Source: Betaproteobacteria bacterium (GTDB lineage: Bacteria; Pseudomonadota; Gammaproteobacteria; Burkholderiales; SG8-41). Taken from it: DNA of 32,623 nucleotides. The notes under the pieces are model-generated. The model was not told the origin of the DNA, made no database searches, and saw nothing but the letters and a program-made list of their open reading frames with translations. Position numbers and translations under genes: made by a program. Position 1 is the first letter of the stretch, and the number at the start of each line of letters is the position of its first letter. This document shows, in pieces, positions 10,144 through 17,708 of the stretch. Where the stretch lies: contig CANIID010000016.1 of NCBI GenBank assembly GCA_947467315.1, positions 1 to 32,623 on the forward strand. The letters are read 5' to 3'.

Positions 10144-11130
10144 CTACTCGGCTTTGATGCCCGCCGCCTTGACGACGCGACTCCATTTGGCGGTTTCGTC
10201 ACGGATAAATGCGGCAAATTCAGCGGGCGACGTGGCGGCAATATCCACGCCCTCCGCTGCCAGACGCGACACCACTTCGGGGGCGCGCAAACCGCGTACC
10301 ACCGAGCTATTAATGCGCGCGACCAATTCGCGCGGCAGTCCGGCAGGCGCCAACATGCCCCACCACACACCCGCCTCGTAGCCAGTCAGACCCGATTCAT
10401 GCAGCGTCGGCAAGTCCGGCAGCAACGGCGAACGCGTCAGGCTGGTGATCGCCAGCGCGCGCAAACGCTGCGCCCGCACCTGCGGCAGGATCGACGGTAT
10501 GGACATCAGCAAAATGTCCAGCCGTCCCGCCACCAGATCAATCACCGCCGGCGCAGCCCCCTTGTAGCTCACGCCGAGCAAATCCACTTTCGCCATCATC
10601 CTGAACAACTCCGCCGATAGCATCGGCGTGCTGCCCATCCCCGACGAGCCGTAACTCAATTTACCCGGACTCGACGCCGCGAGCGTAATCAACTCTTTCA
10701 CGTTCGCAGCCTTGAGCGACACCGGCACCGCCAGCATATTGGGGCCGAACGCCACTTGCGTGATGGGCGAAAAGTCTCTCTGCGGATCGAACGCGAGTTT
10801 TACCTGCATCGCGGGATTGATGGCTACCGGCCCGGGGCTGCTCAGCAACAGCGTGTAGCCATCAGGCGTGGATTTGGCAACGATTTCCGCAGCGGTGTTG
10901 CCGCCCGCACCGGCGCGATTATCAACCACCACTTGCTGGCCCCAGCTTTCATACAGCTTTTGCGCGGCCAGACGCGCTGCAGTATCGGCGCCGCCACCCG
11001 GCACGAAGCCCACCACCAGGCGCACGGGTTTGCTGGGAAAGCCGGATTGTGCATGCGCCAGCGTACAGAGTGCGCTGGCGGCGATAAATAAAATGTCTTT
11101 TAAAAACATAGTGTTATATGTTTCACCCAT
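10144..11130 (-). CDS. Bug-family periplasmic tripartite tricarboxylate transporter receptor
   Basis: Bug proteins are secreted, extracytoplasmic binding proteins for small organic acids and related ligands, related to TctC. The 328-residue product has a signal peptide (best start MFLKDILFIAASALCTLAHA, ATG at 11109, leaving 321 residues) followed by the typical FPSKPVRLVVGFVPGGGADT, VVDNRAGAGGNTAAEIVAKSTPDGYTLL and the C-terminal SPAEFAAFIRDETAKWSRVV. No TctA or TctB membrane genes are nearby, which is usual for orphan Bug genes. The ligand cannot be deduced. The gene lies with a lipoprotein gene between tpiA and glmM, where related genomes often have none, so it may be a later insertion. Confidence 0.93.
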   Translation of the reverse strand: MGETYNTMFLKDILFIAASALCTLAHAQSGFPSKPVRLVVGFVPGGGADTAARLAAQKLYESWGQQVVVDNRAGAGGNTAAEIVAKSTPDGYTLLLSSPGPVAINPAMQVKLAFDPQRDFSPITQVAFGPNMLAVPVSLKAANVKELITLAASSPGKLSYGSSGMGSTPMLSAELFRMMAKVDLLGVSYKGAAPAVIDLVAGRLDILLMSIPSILPQVRAQRLRALAITSLTRSPLLPDLPTLHESGLTGYEAGVWWGMLAPAGLPRELVARINSSVVRGLRAPEVVSRLAAEGVDIAATSPAEFAAFIRDETAKWSRVVKAAGIKAE

Positions 11131-11165
11131 GAAGCAGGCGCGCTATGCCGCGCCCAACGAACCGC

Positions 11166-11648
11166 TTATTGCGGCGGACGCTGCACGTTGCGACGCGCAT
11201 CCACTTGTGCGTCTTTGAGCGTAACCGCCACCGGCGAGACGGGCGTGATCGTCAATTCGTATTCACCGCCGCCCTGCAGATCGACGAGGAATAAGGTGTG
11301 CACTGCCGATGTCGGCGCGGCCGGTGACTGATCCGAATGCGCCGACGGATGGTTGACGTTAAACGAACGCGTAGTCACCACGTTGCCGTCGCGGCTCAGA
11401 GTGGCGCGATAGGCATTCCACTTGCCGGCTTCGGTGGAATTCAGGGTGAAATCCGTGCGGAAATTAAACGCCACCGGGTTCATGTCCGGCGTCAGGTTGA
11501 ATTTCACCGGCGCGTAGGCGCCCGCCGGCCCGCCCTCGGCCGGCTGCAACGGGATACGCGCCACTTCGGTGCCGGTCACCACCCCCTCGCAACCCGATAA
11601 AAATCCCGCCAGCAAAAACAGTATCGCCAGTACTCGCCACGCACGCAT
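11166..11648 (-). CDS. Small predicted lipoprotein of unknown function
   Basis: I do not recognise a family. The 160-residue product begins MRAWRVLAILFLLAGFLSGC, a type II signal peptide with lipobox LSGC (Cys20), so it is probably lipid-anchored in the cell envelope. The mature part is polar and looks beta-rich, with FNFRTDFTLNSTEAGKWNAY and VHTLFLVDLQGGGEYELTITP. The ATG at 11648 has a strong AGGAGG Shine-Dalgarno sequence about 6 nt upstream, which supports translation. It lies 38 nt downstream of glmM and 35 nt upstream of the Bug gene on the same strand, so it could be co-transcribed with either. Confidence 0.75.
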   Translation of the reverse strand: MRAWRVLAILFLLAGFLSGCEGVVTGTEVARIPLQPAEGGPAGAYAPVKFNLTPDMNPVAFNFRTDFTLNSTEAGKWNAYRATLSRDGNVVTTRSFNVNHPSAHSDQSPAAPTSAVHTLFLVDLQGGGEYELTITPVSPVAVTLKDAQVDARRNVQRPPQ

Positions 11649-11686
11649 GCCCGCCTCCTGTGTTTTATGAACCCGTCGAACTTTAC

Positions 11687-13033
11687 CTATTCACCCGCCG
11701 CTCGCACCGCGCTGGCGATGGCTTTCGCCCAGCGGCTTGCCTTGACGCGCGACTTGGCTTCGACCATCACGCGTATCACCGGTTCCGTGCCCGACGCCCG
11801 CAGCAACACGCGGCCTTCGTGCGCCAGATCATCCTGCGCTTTTTTCACCACGGCCGCGACGCCTGGTTTCGCCTGAAAATCCGCGCGCCGCTTGACCGGC
11901 ACATTAATCATCACCTGCGGATACAGCGCCACCGGCGCGCACGCCTGTGCCAGCGTCAATTTGGATTCACACAATGCGCGCAGCACTTGCAGCGCGGCAA
12001 CGATGGCATCCCCCGTCGTATGCTGATCCAGACACAGGATGTGCCCGGAATTTTCGCCGCCGAATTTCCAGCCGCGCGCCACCATCATCTCCAGCACATA
12101 ACGGTCGCCGACATTGGCGCGCGCGAACGGAATTTTCAGTTTGCCCAGCGCATTCTCGAACGCGAGATTGCTCATCAACGTGCCCACCACGCCGCCGTCG
12201 AGCCGGCGCCGTCGCTGCGCGTCACGCGCGATCACATACAGCAACTGATCACCGTCGTACACCACGCCACGCGCGTCCACCATCACCAGGCGGTCACCGT
12301 CGCCGTCGAGCGCGATGCCCAGATCGGCACGATGCGTTTTCACCGCTTGCTGTAACGCCTGCGGATGAGTCGCCCCCACCTTGTCATTGATATTGAAACC
12401 GTTGGGCGCATCGCCGATGGCAATCACTTCAGCGCCCAGCTCATGAAACACTTTTGCAGCGACGTGGTAGCCCGCGCCATTCGCGCTATCGACCACGATC
12501 TTCAACCCATGCAAATCCAGATCGGACGGAAACGTGCTCTTGCAAAATTCGATATAGCGACCGGGTGCATCATCGATACGCCGCACCTTGCCCACCCGCG
12601 CCGATGCCGCGCACAGCAGCGGCTTGTCGATTTGGGCTTCGATGGCGGACTCAACGCTGTCGGGCAGCTTGGCGCCGTCGCCATTAAAAAACTTGATACC
12701 GTTGTCGTCATACGGATTGTGCGAGGCGCTGATCACCACCCCCGCCGCCAGCCGCAGCGCGCGCGCGAGATACGCCACCGCCGGCGTCGGCATCGGCCCC
12801 ACCAGCAGCACATCCACGCCCGCCGCCGCGAAGCCCGCCTCCAGGGCGGACTCGAGCATGTAGCCCGACACGCGGGTGTCTTTGCCAATTAAAACCGTCG
12901 GTCGCTCTCCGCCTTCGCGGCTCGCCAGCACCTTGCCCGCGGCATAGCCGAGCCGCATGACGAAGTCGGGTGTGATGGGCGCCACGCCGACCTTGCCACG
13001 CACACCGTCTGTGCCGAAATATTTTCTACTCAT
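11687..13033 (-). CDS. glmM: Phosphoglucosamine mutase
   Basis: GlmM converts glucosamine 6-phosphate to glucosamine 1-phosphate, the step before UDP-GlcNAc in peptidoglycan and LPS synthesis. The 448-residue product (E. coli 445) has the N-terminal FGTDGVRG, the phosphoserine loop [18 protein letters not shown] with catalytic Ser104, the magnesium loop DGDGDR and the C-terminal phosphate-binding [12 protein letters not shown]. The ATG at 13033 has GAGAAGG upstream. It follows folP after 17 nt; folP-glmM is the conserved order also found in E. coli. Confidence 0.97.
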   Translation of the reverse strand: MSRKYFGTDGVRGKVGVAPITPDFVMRLGYAAGKVLASREGGERPTVLIGKDTRVSGYMLESALEAGFAAAGVDVLLVGPMPTPAVAYLARALRLAAGVVISASHNPYDDNGIKFFNGDGAKLPDSVESAIEAQIDKPLLCAASARVGKVRRIDDAPGRYIEFCKSTFPSDLDLHGLKIVVDSANGAGYHVAAKVFHELGAEVIAIGDAPNGFNINDKVGATHPQALQQAVKTHRADLGIALDGDGDRLVMVDARGVVYDGDQLLYVIARDAQRRRRLDGGVVGTLMSNLAFENALGKLKIPFARANVGDRYVLEMMVARGWKFGGENSGHILCLDQHTTGDAIVAALQVLRALCESKLTLAQACAPVALYPQVMINVPVKRRADFQAKPGVAAVVKKAQDDLAHEGRVLLRASGTEPVIRVMVEAKSRVKASRWAKAIASAVRAAGE

Positions 13034-13050
13034 GATGCCTTCTCAAAAAA

Positions 13051-13875
13051 TCAGTTCGATTCCACCGCACGCAGCACCGCCAGCGCATCACGTGTCGCCG
13101 CAACATCATGCACACGCACCATCTGTGCGCCATTTTGCACTGCGATGATCGCCGCGGCCACACTGGCAAATACACGATCGGCAGGTTCGCGCCCGGTAAT
13201 CTTGCCCAACAGCGACTTGCGTGACAACCCTGCCAGCAGCACGCCGCCAAGGTTTTTGAACTTTCCCAGTTGGCGCAGCAACGCGAGATTATGCGCTTGC
13301 GTCTTGCCGAAACCAAAACCCGGATCAACTACGATACGATCCCGCGCAATGCCTGCGGCTTCCGCAGCTCGCACGCGTTCGGTCAGATAACCTCGAACGT
13401 CCTGGATCACATCCGCGTAATGGGGATCGTGCTGCATGGTGCGCGGTCCGCCCTGCATGTGCATGATGCAAATGGCGGCCTGACTCGCGGCCACCGCTTC
13501 AAACGCGCCGGGCGCGCGGAAGCCGCACACATCGTTCACCATCGCCGCGCCCGCCGCCACCGCCTCGCGCATCAGCGCCGGCTTTTGCGTATCGACCGAG
13601 ATCGGAATTGCCGCATCGGCCAGGGCCTCGATCACCGGCAGCACACGCCGCCGCTCTTCCTCCAGACTGACCGGCGCTGCACCAGGCCGTGTGGATTCAC
13701 CGCCGATGTCGAGCAGGTCCGCGCCTTCGGCGATCAGCGCGCGCGCGTGCGTAAGCGCATGTTTTAATTCAATATATTTTCCGCCATCCGAGAACGAATC
13801 GGGCGTGACATTGACCACGCCCATGATGAGGGGGCGGTCTAGCGGGAGCTGGAATTTTCCGCAGCAGAGAAACAT
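13051..13875 (-). CDS. folP: Dihydropteroate synthase
   Basis: FolP joins p-aminobenzoate to hydroxymethyl-dihydropterin diphosphate in folate synthesis and is the sulfonamide target. I choose the ATG at 13875 (274 residues; E. coli 282), giving MFLCCGKFQLPLDRPLIMGVVNVTPDSFSDGG. The track start at 13932 adds 19 residues (with RFTFHVLRFT) that merely translate an intergenic repeat. Family motifs are GVVNVTPDSFSDGG, DIGGESTRPGA, MVNDVCGF, IVVDPGFGFGKT and the C-terminal MVRVHDV. No Shine-Dalgarno sequence is visible: the heptamer array abuts the start codon. A short AT-rich patch encodes KYIELK. Confidence 0.95.
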   Translation of the reverse strand: MFLCCGKFQLPLDRPLIMGVVNVTPDSFSDGGKYIELKHALTHARALIAEGADLLDIGGESTRPGAAPVSLEEERRRVLPVIEALADAAIPISVDTQKPALMREAVAAGAAMVNDVCGFRAPGAFEAVAASQAAICIMHMQGGPRTMQHDPHYADVIQDVRGYLTERVRAAEAAGIARDRIVVDPGFGFGKTQAHNLALLRQLGKFKNLGGVLLAGLSRKSLLGKITGREPADRVFASVAAAIIAVQNGAQMVRVHDVAATRDALAVLRAVESN

Positions 13876-13953
13876 CGTGAAACGTAAAACGTGAAACGTG
13901 AAACGAAAAGGCCGCGCGCCACGGCGTTTCACATTTCACATCTCACGTTTCAC
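13876..13953. repeat. Two facing 7-bp tandem repeat arrays forming a large imperfect palindrome
   Basis: The gap between ftsH and folP is almost entirely repeat. The left array (13876-13905) holds four units of CGTGAAA (one CGTAAAA). The right array (13926-13953) holds four units of the complementary type, GTTTCAC, ATTTCAC, ATCTCAC and GTTTCAC. They face each other across a 20-nt GC-rich centre, so the arms of about 28 nt can pair with roughly four mismatches. No T run follows, so it is not a typical intrinsic terminator. The same YTCACRY unit occurs before recN. Its function is unknown. Confidence 0.85.
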
Positions 13954-13959
13954 AGCACC

Positions 13960-15852
13960 TCAAGTCTCCGCCGCAGGCGCGGCGGGCGCTGTCGCGCTCG
14001 GTGTGTTATCGCTGGGCGGCGGCACTGTGGATTGCAGCGGCTTGGGCGAACGCGGCGGACGACCATCCATGATGTCCTTGATCTGATCGGCGTCTATGGT
14101 TTCCCATTCCATCAGCGCTTTGGTCATGGCCTCGACCTTGTCGCGGCTGTCTTCGATGATTTTTCGCGCGACGGCGTATTGCTGATCGATGATGCGGCGA
14201 ATCTCGGCATCCACCTTTTGCAGGGTCGATTCGGACATATTCTTGTGCGTGGTCACCGAGCGACCCAGAAACACTTCGCCGTCATTCTCGCCGTACACCA
14301 TCGGCCCCATCGAATCGGACATGCCGAATCGCGTCACCATGTCGCGCGCCAATTGCGTGGCGCGTTCAAAGTCGTTGGAGGCACCGGTGGAAATGTCATG
14401 CACAAAAAGTTCTTCGGCAATGCGGCCGCCGAACAGAAAACTGATCTGCGCCAGCATCTGGTTTTTATACTGGCTGATGCGATCACGCTCCGGCAGCACC
14501 CAGGTCAGGCCCAGTGCGCGCCCGCGCGGAATGATGGTCACCTTATGCACCGGATCGATACCCGGCAGCGACATACCCACGATCGCGTGGCCAGACTCAT
14601 GGTACGCCGTGGCGCGCTTTTCTTCCTCGGTGATCACCATGGATTTGCGCTCGGCACCCATAAAGATTTTATCTTTAGCGCGCTCGAAATCGTCCATGTC
14701 CACCAGGCGCTTGTTACTGCGCGCCGCGAACAGCGCGGCTTCGTTGACCAGGTTCGCAAGGTCCGCTCCCGACATGCCCGGCGTGCCACGCGCAATGATG
14801 TCGGCCTTCACGTCCGGTGCAATCGGCACTTTGCGCATATGCACCATCAAAATCTGTTCGCGACCCCGGATATCCGGCAGCGGCACCACCACCTGACGGT
14901 CAAAACGGCCCGGACGCATCAGCGCCGGATCGAGCACATCAGGCCGGTTGGTGGCAGCGATCACGATCACGCCGGCATTGGCCTCGAAGCCATCCATCTC
15001 GACCAGCAACTGGTTGAGCGTTTGTTCACGCTCATCGTTGCCGCCGCCCAACCCGGCGCCGCGTTGACGGCCCACAGCGTCGATCTCATCGATGAACACG
15101 ATACACGGCGCATGTTTCTTGGCGTTCTCAAACATGTCGCGCACCCGCGCCGCGCCCACGCCGACAAACATTTCCACAAAGTCAGAACCGGAGATCGAGA
15201 AAAACGGCACTTTCGCTTCACCGGCAATCGCGCGCGCCAGCAACGTTTTGCCGGTACCAGGACTGCCCACCATCAGCACGCCGCGCGGGATGCGCCCGCC
15301 GAGTTTCTGGAACTTCGACGGATCACGCAAAAATTCCACCAGTTCAGCGACTTCTTCTTTCGCCTCTTCGCAACCCGCGACATCGGCGAACGTCACCGTA
15401 TTGTTGGATTCATCGAGCATGCGCGCCTTGCTCTTGCCGAACGAAAACGCGCCGCCGCGCCCGCCACCCTGCATCTGCCGCATGAAGAATATCCACACGC
15501 CGATTAACAACAACATCGGGAACCACGAAATGAATACCTGCGCGAGGAAGCTTTGCGCTTCTTCCGGCTTGGCCTCAATGGCTACACCGTATTTCAGCAA
15601 GTCGTTGATCAAATCCCGGTCGGGAACGCCGAAGGTCTCGAACTTCTCGCCATTGATTCTGACGACCTTGATCAGGCGACCGCCTTCCAAAAAGGTAGCG
15701 CGGGCAATCCGGCCCTGCTTGACCTCATCGAGAAAGGCTGAATACTCGACTGGCTTCTGCGCCGCTTTCTGCCCGCCCACCTGATTGAACACCGTCATCA
15801 GCACCAGTGCGATAACCAGCCAAATGGCCACGGTTTTTACTAAATTATTCAA
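13960..15852 (-). CDS. ftsH: ATP-dependent zinc metalloprotease FtsH
   Basis: FtsH is a membrane-anchored hexameric AAA+ protease that degrades misfolded membrane proteins and regulators such as sigma-32 and LpxC. I choose the TTG at 15852 ([11 protein letters not shown], 630 residues) because GAGGAG lies 5 nt upstream; the track start is a GTG six codons earlier without a good ribosome site. Visible features: a membrane segment at 4-22, a second near 100-118 ([14 protein letters not shown]), Walker A GSPGTGKT, Walker [12 protein letters not shown], the second region of homology [20 protein letters not shown], and the zinc motif HESGH. The C-terminus is a Pro/Ala-rich tail. Order rlmE-ftsH-folP-glmM is conserved. 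Confidence 0.96.
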   Translation of the reverse strand: MNNLVKTVAIWLVIALVLMTVFNQVGGQKAAQKPVEYSAFLDEVKQGRIARATFLEGGRLIKVVRINGEKFETFGVPDRDLINDLLKYGVAIEAKPEEAQSFLAQVFISWFPMLLLIGVWIFFMRQMQGGGRGGAFSFGKSKARMLDESNNTVTFADVAGCEEAKEEVAELVEFLRDPSKFQKLGGRIPRGVLMVGSPGTGKTLLARAIAGEAKVPFFSISGSDFVEMFVGVGAARVRDMFENAKKHAPCIVFIDEIDAVGRQRGAGLGGGNDEREQTLNQLLVEMDGFEANAGVIVIAATNRPDVLDPALMRPGRFDRQVVVPLPDIRGREQILMVHMRKVPIAPDVKADIIARGTPGMSGADLANLVNEAALFAARSNKRLVDMDDFERAKDKIFMGAERKSMVITEEEKRATAYHESGHAIVGMSLPGIDPVHKVTIIPRGRALGLTWVLPERDRISQYKNQMLAQISFLFGGRIAEELFVHDISTGASNDFERATQLARDMVTRFGMSDSMGPMVYGENDGEVFLGRSVTTHKNMSESTLQKVDAEIRRIIDQQYAVARKIIEDSRDKVEAMTKALMEWETIDADQIKDIMDGRPPRSPKPLQSTVPPPSDNTPSATAPAAPAAET

Positions 15853-16038
15853 TGCTGCTCCTCGCCGCACTACGGCACGGCATCCAAGTTCGCACGTGAT
15901 TCAAAAAATTACCGGTGTTCTGGCCTGCTGTATTTGCGACTACAGCAACTCTGTTTGTCCGAGATTACCTAGGTCTTTCAATTCTATATGTTTTTCACCA
16001 CAGACGCAGCCTGATATTCCCTGCCAATCCAGCACTTT
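15853..16038. other. Spacer between rlmE and ftsH with a small stem-loop
   Basis: This 186-nt gap holds no credible gene. It contains a perfect 7-bp inverted repeat (TGCTGTA at 15926-15932 and TACAGCA at 15941-15947, loop 8 nt) without a following T run. A -10-like TAGAAT lies on the minus strand in the CATATAGAAT stretch near 15990, but no convincing -35 box is seen. It may hold an ftsH promoter, which I cannot place. Confidence 0.35.
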
Positions 16039-16662
16039 TCAAGCCTGTTTCAAGCCTTTGCCCAGTAAATACACCTCGCGTGACCCTTTGCGCGACGCGT
16101 CCGGCTTGCGCGTCTGCACCTGCACGAACACCGCGCGCATCGCTGTGACGAAATCATCAAAGCCTGCACCGTGAAACACTTTGACCAAAAAATTCCCCTG
16201 CGGTTTCAAATGCTTTGCTGCAAAGTCCAGCGCCAGTTCCACCAAACCGATGAGTCGCGCCTGGTCCACCTGTGCGATACCGCTGATATTGGGGGCCATA
16301 TCCGAAAGCACAAGGTCAACGCGCGCGCCGGCCAGCGCCAGCTCCACCGCAGCCAAACCGGCATCCGCGGAAAAATCGCCGCGAATAAAGGTCACGCCGG
16401 CCAGACCGGTCATTTCCAGCAAATCGATGGCAATTACACGGCCAGCGGGCCCGACGATACGGCCCGCCACCTGCGACCAGCCGCCCGGCGTCGCGCCCAA
16501 ATCGACCACCACCATACCCGGCTTGAGCAGATGGTCTTTCTCATTGATCTGCTGCAGCTTGTAAGCGGCGCGCGAACGCATGCCCTCGGCCGTCGCACGT
16601 TTGACGTACGGGTCGTTGACATGCTGCATCATCCACGCTTTACTGGTTCGGGTTCGGGACAT
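16039..16662 (-). CDS. rlmE: 23S rRNA (uridine-2552) 2'-O-methyltransferase
   Basis: RlmE (FtsJ/RrmJ) methylates the ribose of U2552 in the A-loop of the large ribosomal subunit using S-adenosylmethionine. The 207-residue product has the SAM-binding motif VVDLGATPGGWSQ and the catalytic tetrad K35 (RAAYKL), D121 (LSDMAPN), K161 (FLVKVFHG) and E196 (SREVYLLG). Each is offset by exactly three from the E. coli K38-D124-K164-E199, which supports the start at 16662. No Shine-Dalgarno sequence precedes it; a TATAAA box lies 12 nt before the ATG. It is divergent from yhbY, as in E. coli. Confidence 0.96.
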   Translation of the reverse strand: MSRTRTSKAWMMQHVNDPYVKRATAEGMRSRAAYKLQQINEKDHLLKPGMVVVDLGATPGGWSQVAGRIVGPAGRVIAIDLLEMTGLAGVTFIRGDFSADAGLAAVELALAGARVDLVLSDMAPNISGIAQVDQARLIGLVELALDFAAKHLKPQGNFLVKVFHGAGFDDFVTAMRAVFVQVQTRKPDASRKGSREVYLLGKGLKQA

Positions 16663-16674
16663 TAGGTTTTAAGG

Positions 16675-16680
16675 TTTATA
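16675..16680 (-). promoter_or_regulatory. Possible -10 box of rlmE close to the start codon
   Basis: TATAAA on the minus strand ends 12 nt before the rlmE ATG. Transcription would start about 6 nt before the ATG and leave almost no leader, matching the lack of a Shine-Dalgarno sequence. No good -35 box is seen at 16-18 bp spacing, so confidence is low. Confidence 0.35.
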
Positions 16681-16723
16681 GACTTGCGTGCCTCGGCGAT
16701 GTAGCGCGCCGCAACTTCTGGGT

Positions 16724-16729
16724 TACACT
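16724..16729 (+). promoter_or_regulatory. Possible -10 box of yhbY close to the start codon
   Basis: TACACT (4 of 6 consensus bases) ends 6 nt before the yhbY ATG, so transcription would begin at or next to the start codon. No purine-rich ribosome site lies between. No clear -35 box is visible. Confidence 0.35.
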
Positions 16730-16735
16730 CCGCGC

Positions 16736-17170
16736 ATGACTGATTCAACATCCATTCAACTAAGCTCCGAGCAGCGCCGCACACTTAAAGCGCGCGCGCA
16801 TCATCTTGAGCCCGTGGTGATTATCGGCGATGCCGGCCTGACACCGGCCGTCATTCTCGAAATTGACGTGCATCTCAAAAGCCACGAACTGATCAAAGTC
16901 CGCGTAGCCGGCGACGACCGCGATGCGCGCGCCGCCATGATCAATACCATTTGCGAATCGCTCCACGCCGGCTTGGTGCAGCATATCGGAAAGACGCTGA
17001 TCGTGTTCAGGCCGAAGCCGCGGGCCTCCCTAAAAACCGCAGGCACCGCCGGCACCCAGTCCAAGGGCACCCGCCGCGGCGCCAGCGCGCCGGCCATGCC
17101 GTCTAAACGCAAACACGCCGCGCGTAAAGGCCCGCGCCGAACCAAACGCAGCTATCAAGGTTCAAAATAA
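16736..17170 (+). CDS. yhbY: YhbY-type CRM-domain ribosome assembly RNA-binding protein
   Basis: YhbY is a small RNA-binding protein of the CRM fold associated with pre-50S ribosomal particles. I choose the ATG at 16736 (144 residues, MTDSTSIQLSSEQRRTLK), because the track GTG at 16688 adds a non-conserved extension. The CRM domain spans about 8-95, with LKARAHHLEPVVIIGDAGLTPAV, ELIKVRVAGDDRDARAA and IGKTLIVFRPK. E. coli YhbY has 97 residues; here a basic tail of about 45 residues (SKRKHAARKGPRRTKRS) follows, probably adding RNA affinity. It is divergent from rlmE and convergent with greA. Confidence 0.93.
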   Translation: MTDSTSIQLSSEQRRTLKARAHHLEPVVIIGDAGLTPAVILEIDVHLKSHELIKVRVAGDDRDARAAMINTICESLHAGLVQHIGKTLIVFRPKPRASLKTAGTAGTQSKGTRRGASAPAMPSKRKHAARKGPRRTKRSYQGSK

Positions 17171-17216
17171 GCAGCGGGCAGTAACGCGGTGATCCATCCG
17201 TAAGCGGGTGATGCCC

Positions 17217-17693
17217 TCAGACGTATTTAACGTCCAGAATTTCATACTCCCGCACGCCACCGGGCGCCTGCACTTCGGCTACATCACCGGCTGATTTTCC
17301 GATCAACGATCGTGCGATGGGCGAATTGATGGAAATCTTGCCCTGCTTGATATCGGCCTCGTCCTCACCCACGATCTGGTAGGTCACTTTCAGACCTTTT
17401 TCAACGTCCTCGAGATCCACGGTCGCGCCGAACACACAGCGACCGTCGGCATCCAGCGTCGTGGGATCAATGATCTCGGAATTGGAAATTTTCCCATCGA
17501 GATCGGCAATACGGCCTTCGATAAAACTCTGCCGTTCCTTGGCCGCGTGATACTCGGCGTTTTCCGACAAATCACCGTGTGCCCGCGCTTCCGCAATGGC
17601 GGCAATAATGGCCGGGCGTTGCACCGTTTTCAGATCATGTAGTTCGACGCGCATTCTTTCCGCGCCGCGTACGGTCAGGGGTACTTTGTTCAT
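17217..17693 (-). CDS. greA: Transcription elongation factor GreA
   Basis: GreA rescues backtracked RNA polymerase by stimulating cleavage of the nascent RNA 3' end. The 158-residue product (same as E. coli) has the N-terminal coiled coil with [30 protein letters not shown], carrying the conserved acidic tip residues, and the C-terminal globular domain with [34 protein letters not shown]. It lies 15 nt downstream of carB, probably in the carAB-greA operon, an arrangement common in proteobacteria. Confidence 0.97.
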   Translation of the reverse strand: MNKVPLTVRGAERMRVELHDLKTVQRPAIIAAIAEARAHGDLSENAEYHAAKERQSFIEGRIADLDGKISNSEIIDPTTLDADGRCVFGATVDLEDVEKGLKVTYQIVGEDEADIKQGKISINSPIARSLIGKSAGDVAEVQAPGGVREYEILDVKYV

Positions 17694-17708
17694 GGTTGTC
17701 TCCGCTGG

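Noticed and set aside
13876-13953. Possible CRISPR array
   Set aside because: Units are 7 bp and directly adjacent without spacers, so this is a short tandem repeat, not CRISPR.
13891-15507. 538-residue plus-strand ORF opposite ftsH
   Set aside because: It begins in the heptamer repeat and then runs antisense to ftsH; no motif supports it.
17171-17216. Bidirectional terminator between yhbY and greA
   Set aside because: Only weak GGGCA/TGCCC pairing with a long loop and no T run.
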